Shown: in pieces, positions 61,386-64,000 of the stretch | Numbering within the stretch: the first letter of the stretch is position 1 | Layout: every line of letters begins with the position of its first letter | Assembly: GCA_947502495.1 (NCBI GenBank) | Contig: CANNAC010000010.1 | Span: 1 to 64,000 of the forward strand | Length of the DNA: 64,000 bases | Origin: an uncultured Flavobacteriaceae bacterium | GTDB lineage: Bacteria > Bacteroidota > Bacteroidia > Flavobacteriales > Flavobacteriaceae | Direction: 5' to 3' | Notes under the pieces: model-generated | Seen by the model: only the letters and a program-made list of their open reading frames with translations | Told to the model about the DNA's origin: nothing | The model's database searches: none | Translations under genes and position numbers: made by a program

Positions 61386-62240
61386 TTACGAAAAAATAAC
61401 TGTTTTATTGTTATAGACCATTACCTTTCTCTTAATATGAAGTTTGATAGCATTAGCTAAAACTATTTTTTCTAAATCACGTCCTTTGGCTATTAAATCT
61501 TCAATAGCATGCGTGTGGGAAACACGAGCAACATCTTGTTCCATAATTGGTCCGGCATCTAGCTCTTCGGTAACATAATGACTGGTTGCACCAATAATTT
61601 TAACACCACGTTTGTATGCAGAATGATATGGTTTTGCACCAACAAAAGCAGGTAAAAAGGAATGATGAATATTAATAACCTTGTTTGGGTATTGACTAAT
61701 TATTTTGCTAGATACTATTTGCATATAACGCGCAAGAACTATAAAATGGATACCAAATTCTTTACATAATTTGAGTTGCTGTTCTTCGGCTTCCGCCTTG
61801 GTGTCTTTAGTGACTGGAATATGATAAAATGGAATATTGAAACTATCTGCAATAGGCTTTAAAGTATTGTGATTACTTATAATAAAAGGAATGTCTACAT
61901 CTAGTTCTCCAGAATTATAACGCCCTAAAATATCATACAAACAATGATCGTATTTAGATACAAATAATGCCATTTTGGGTTTATTTTCAGCAGAATATAT
62001 GCGCCATTTCATTTTAAAACGATCGGCCAAATCTAGTTTGAAACTCGCCTTGAATGCTTCCGTTTTAAAAGAAGAAGTTTCAAATTCACCTTCTAAACGC
62101 ATAAAGAAAATATCTTGTTCTCTATCTACATGTTGATCTATGTAAACAATGTTTCCGTTATTATTGGCAATAAAATTGGTGACAGTTGCTATGATTCCAG
62201 ATTGATCCGGGCAATTTATAAGTATAGTTAGTTTTTTCAT
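61386..62240 (-). CDS. purU: Formyltetrahydrofolate deformylase
   Basis: 284 residues: N-terminal ACT domain (LTILINCPDQSGIIATVTNFIANNNGNI) and a formyltransferase-like domain with FIISNHNTLKPIA, IVLARYMQIVS, INIHHSFLPAFVGAKPYH (catalytic His) and GATSHYVTEELDAGPIMEQD. It hydrolyses 10-formyl-THF to formate and THF, balancing one-carbon units for purine synthesis. Single gene; a 294-bp AT-rich gap without a gene lies between it and the beta-helix gene. Confidence 0.96.
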   Translation of the reverse strand: MKKLTILINCPDQSGIIATVTNFIANNNGNIVYIDQHVDREQDIFFMRLEGEFETSSFKTEAFKASFKLDLADRFKMKWRIYSAENKPKMALFVSKYDHCLYDILGRYNSGELDVDIPFIISNHNTLKPIADSFNIPFYHIPVTKDTKAEAEEQQLKLCKEFGIHFIVLARYMQIVSSKIISQYPNKVINIHHSFLPAFVGAKPYHSAYKRGVKIIGATSHYVTEELDAGPIMEQDVARVSHTHAIEDLIAKGRDLEKIVLANAIKLHIKRKVMVYNNKTVIFS

Positions 62241-62246
62241 GTTTGT

Positions 62247-62296
62247 TTTCCGCGAAAGCGAGAATGTTTTATGTTTTATTTCCGTGAAAACGAAAA
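62247..62296. repeat. Two degenerate palindromic repeats upstream of purU
   Basis: TTTCCGCGAAAGCGAGAA (62247-62264) and TTTCCGTGAAAACGAAAA (62279-62296), 32 bp apart. Both are relatives of the TTCCCGC..GCGGGAA palindrome found at 36388 in the element, suggesting one dispersed repeat family in this genome. Confidence 0.5.
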
Positions 62297-62528
62297 CCTA
62301 ATAAATATTATGCATACTAAATTACTCTAAAAATACGAGCTTATCTTTTTGTTTTTAACTTTTAGATAATTGCATATTATAGAGCGATATTTTTGAATAT
62401 TCCGTAAATTGCGAGCCTAAAACAGATTATATTTTAGGAATGAAACATGCATTCCTTTTTTTTGAAATTATAGAAAGATATAAAATGAATGTTACATCTT
62501 TCAAATAAAAAGTAATATAAACCACAAG

Positions 62529-64000
62529 ATGACACAAGCAACACCATACAAACCAAAATATAAAGTAAGAATAGTTACGGCAGCGGCCTTATTTGACGGT
62601 CATGATGCATCCATAAATATTATGCGTCGTATTATTCAATCTACAGGAGTAGAAGTGATCCATTTAGGTCACGATAGAAGTGTAGATGAGGTTGTAAATA
62701 CAGCCATTCAAGAAGATGCAAATGCTATTTGTTTAACCTCTTATCAAGGTGGACATAATGAGTATTTTAAATATATGTACGATCTTTTAAAAGAAAGAGG
62801 CGCAGCACATATCAAGATTTTTGGTGGTGGTGGTGGTGTAATTCTTCCATCTGAAATTAAAGAATTAATGGATTATGGTATTGCACGTATTTACTCACCA
62901 GATGATGGTCGTGCGATGGGGTTACAAGGTATGATTAATGATTTAGTAGAGCAATCAGACTTTGCCGTTGGAGATGTTTTAAATGGAGAGCTAGATATTT
63001 TACCTTCTAAAAATGCAAGAGCAATTGCTCGCGTTATTTCTTCTGCTGAAAATTTCCCGGAAGTTGCAAAAGATACTTTAGATAAAATTCATATAAAAAA
63101 TAAGAAGTCTAAAACACCAGTTTTAGGTATTACAGGAACTGGTGGGTCTGGAAAATCCTCTTTAGTAGATGAATTGGTTAGAAGGTTTTTAATCGACTTT
63201 CCAAAAAAAACGGTGGGTTTAGTATCTGTAGATCCTTCTAAACGTAAAACTGGAGGAGCACTTTTAGGAGATCGAATTAGAATGAATGCGATCAATAATT
63301 CTAGGGTGTATATGCGTAGTTTGGCTACACGTCAATCTAATTTGGCATTGTCAAAATATGTAAATGAAGCAGTACAAGTTTTAAAAGCTGCAGAGTATGA
63401 TTTAATTATTTTAGAAACTTCTGGAATCGGACAATCCGATACCGAAATCATGGAACATTCGGATGTTGCATTATATGTAATGACCCCAGAATTTGGTGCT
63501 GCAACGCAATTGGAGAAAATCGATATGTTGGATTTTGCAGATTTGGTTGCTATTAATAAGTTTGATAAACGTGGTTCTTTAGATGCGTTACGTGATGTGA
63601 AAAAACAATATATGCGTAACAATAATCTTTGGGATATTCCACAAGATCAGTTGCCAGTATATGGTACTATCGCTTCCCAATTTAACGATCCAGGAATGAA
63701 TACGCTGTACAAAGCAATCATGGATAAGTTGGTGGAGAAAACCGATTCGGATTTAAAATCGACCTTCCATATTTCAGACGAAATGAGCGAAAAGATTTTT
63801 GTAATTCCACCATCAAGAACGAGATACTTATCAGAAATAGCAGAGAGTAATCGTGCCTATGATAAAACAGCAAGAACGCAAGAAGAAGTTGCTCAGAAAT
63901 TATACGGAATTTATAAAACCATTGGTTCTGTTGGAGATGTCGCCTTGAGCGCAGTCGAAAGGTCTTTTATAGGAAAACAAGGTCTTGACCAAGATGAGAT
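62529..64000 (+). CDS. icmF: Fused acyl-CoA (isobutyryl-CoA) mutase IcmF, N-terminal part (runs off the window)
   Basis: The first 490 residues. Residues ~10-140: B12-binding domain with [14 protein letters not shown] (lower-ligand DxH motif), CLTSYQGGH and FGGGGGVI. Residues ~190-400: MeaB-type G-protein chaperone with Walker [10 protein letters not shown] (~200), [19 protein letters not shown] and INKFDKRG. The mutase large domain must follow beyond 64000. IcmF proteins (~1100 aa) isomerise isobutyryl-/butyryl-CoA with adenosylcobalamin; the G domain loads and protects the cofactor. Near 63943 the linker contains a repeat-like stretch encoding LSAVER. No cobalamin riboswitch is seen upstream. 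Confidence 0.93.
   Translation, partial: MTQATPYKPKYKVRIVTAAALFDGHDASINIMRRIIQSTGVEVIHLGHDRSVDEVVNTAIQEDANAICLTSYQGGHNEYFKYMYDLLKERGAAHIKIFGGGGGVILPSEIKELMDYGIARIYSPDDGRAMGLQGMINDLVEQSDFAVGDVLNGELDILPSKNARAIARVISSAENFPEVAKDTLDKIHIKNKKSKTPVLGITGTGGSGKSSLVDELVRRFLIDFPKKTVGLVSVDPSKRKTGGALLGDRIRMNAINNSRVYMRSLATRQSNLALSKYVNEAVQVLKAAEYDLIILETSGIGQSDTEIMEHSDVALYVMTPEFGAATQLEKIDMLDFADLVAINKFDKRGSLDALRDVKKQYMRNNNLWDIPQDQLPVYGTIASQFNDPGMNTLYKAIMDKLVEKTDSDLKSTFHISDEMSEKIFVIPPSRTRYLSEIAESNRAYDKTARTQEEVAQKLYGIYKTIGSVGDVALSAVERSFIGKQGLDQDE
63943..63962. repeat. Dispersed-repeat-like sequence inside the IcmF gene
   Basis: CCTTGAGCGCAGTCGAAAGG resembles a short repeat that is common between genes in Flavobacteria. 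Here it lies in frame in the linker between the G domain and the mutase domain. Confidence 0.5.

Noticed and set aside
62297-62528. Cobalamin riboswitch upstream of icmF
   Set aside because: No B12-box-like conserved core is seen; only a short AT-rich hairpin (CCTAAAA/TTTTAGG).
1-64000. CRISPR array or cas genes
   Set aside because: No regularly spaced 25-40-bp repeats and no Cas-like proteins.

Overview
The window comes from a marine-type member of the Flavobacteriaceae (Bacteroidota). The evidence is the AT-rich sequence, a gliding-motility/type IX secretion (T9SS) adhesin followed by a PorP/SprF partner, T9SS sorting tails, many Bacteroidota-only families (DUF3078, DUF4197, Lacal_2735-like, M56/BlaI pairs, RteC), TAnnTTTG promoter elements and almost no Shine-Dalgarno sequences.

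Layout. (1) 1-4459 is core chromosome: the 3' end of a giant calcium-binding-repeat adhesin, a PorP/SprF outer-membrane partner and an OmpA-family protein. (2) 4460-39608 is a 35.1-kb integrated element. A 38-bp direct repeat bounds it; the right copy overlaps the 3' end of a tRNA-Arg(ACG) gene and the left copy carries 18 bp of that tRNA end. Next to the tRNA it has a tyrosine recombinase, an RteC-family protein, an excisionase-like HTH protein, a DnaD-like protein and a DnaC-like ATPase. No relaxase or conjugation gene is visible. (3) 39665-64000 is core chromosome again: a secreted endonuclease I, an M56/BlaI pair, a Na+/Ca2+ exchanger, divergent glutamine synthetases II and III, an AIR synthase, DUF3078, a small ABC system, prfA, pyrF, a BtuF-like protein, DUF4197, a beta-helix protein, purU and the 5' part of a fused acyl-CoA mutase (IcmF).

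The element cargo is the interesting part. Sixteen co-directional, mostly overlapping or nearly abutting genes run leftwards from 34919 to 9469. The first half (34919-17277) is a regulatory AbiEi/AbiEii-like pair, an N6-adenine DNA methylase, a two-TRD specificity subunit, a 1574-aa NERD/double-kinase/P-loop protein, a 517-aa protein, an 1803-aa HerA-type ATPase with a nuclease-like motif, and a PP2C phosphatase. This resembles the methylation-associated defense system (MADS: MAD2, MAD5, MAD6, MAD7 and MAD8 analogues), but MAD3 and MAD4 are not present between methylase and specificity subunit, and an AbiE-like pair and PP2C have been added. The second half (17277-9469) follows with no promoter-sized gap: a stand-alone Lon/BrxL C-terminal-like fragment, a glycine-rich membrane protein, a HEPN-like protein with an RX4H motif, an AlkB-type dioxygenase, a methyltransferase-Hsp70 fusion, a small UvrD-like helicase, a 538-aa unrecognised protein and another glycine-rich membrane protein. 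I know of no named system with this second set; it is the best candidate here for an undescribed system or an accessory half of the MADS-like one.

The left end of the element holds a small rightward cassette (unknown protein, DUF5675, two tiny membrane proteins), two orphan leftward genes, and about 1.3 kb of hairpin-rich DNA without a convincing gene. Family assignments are from motif reading and memory of families, not from searches.
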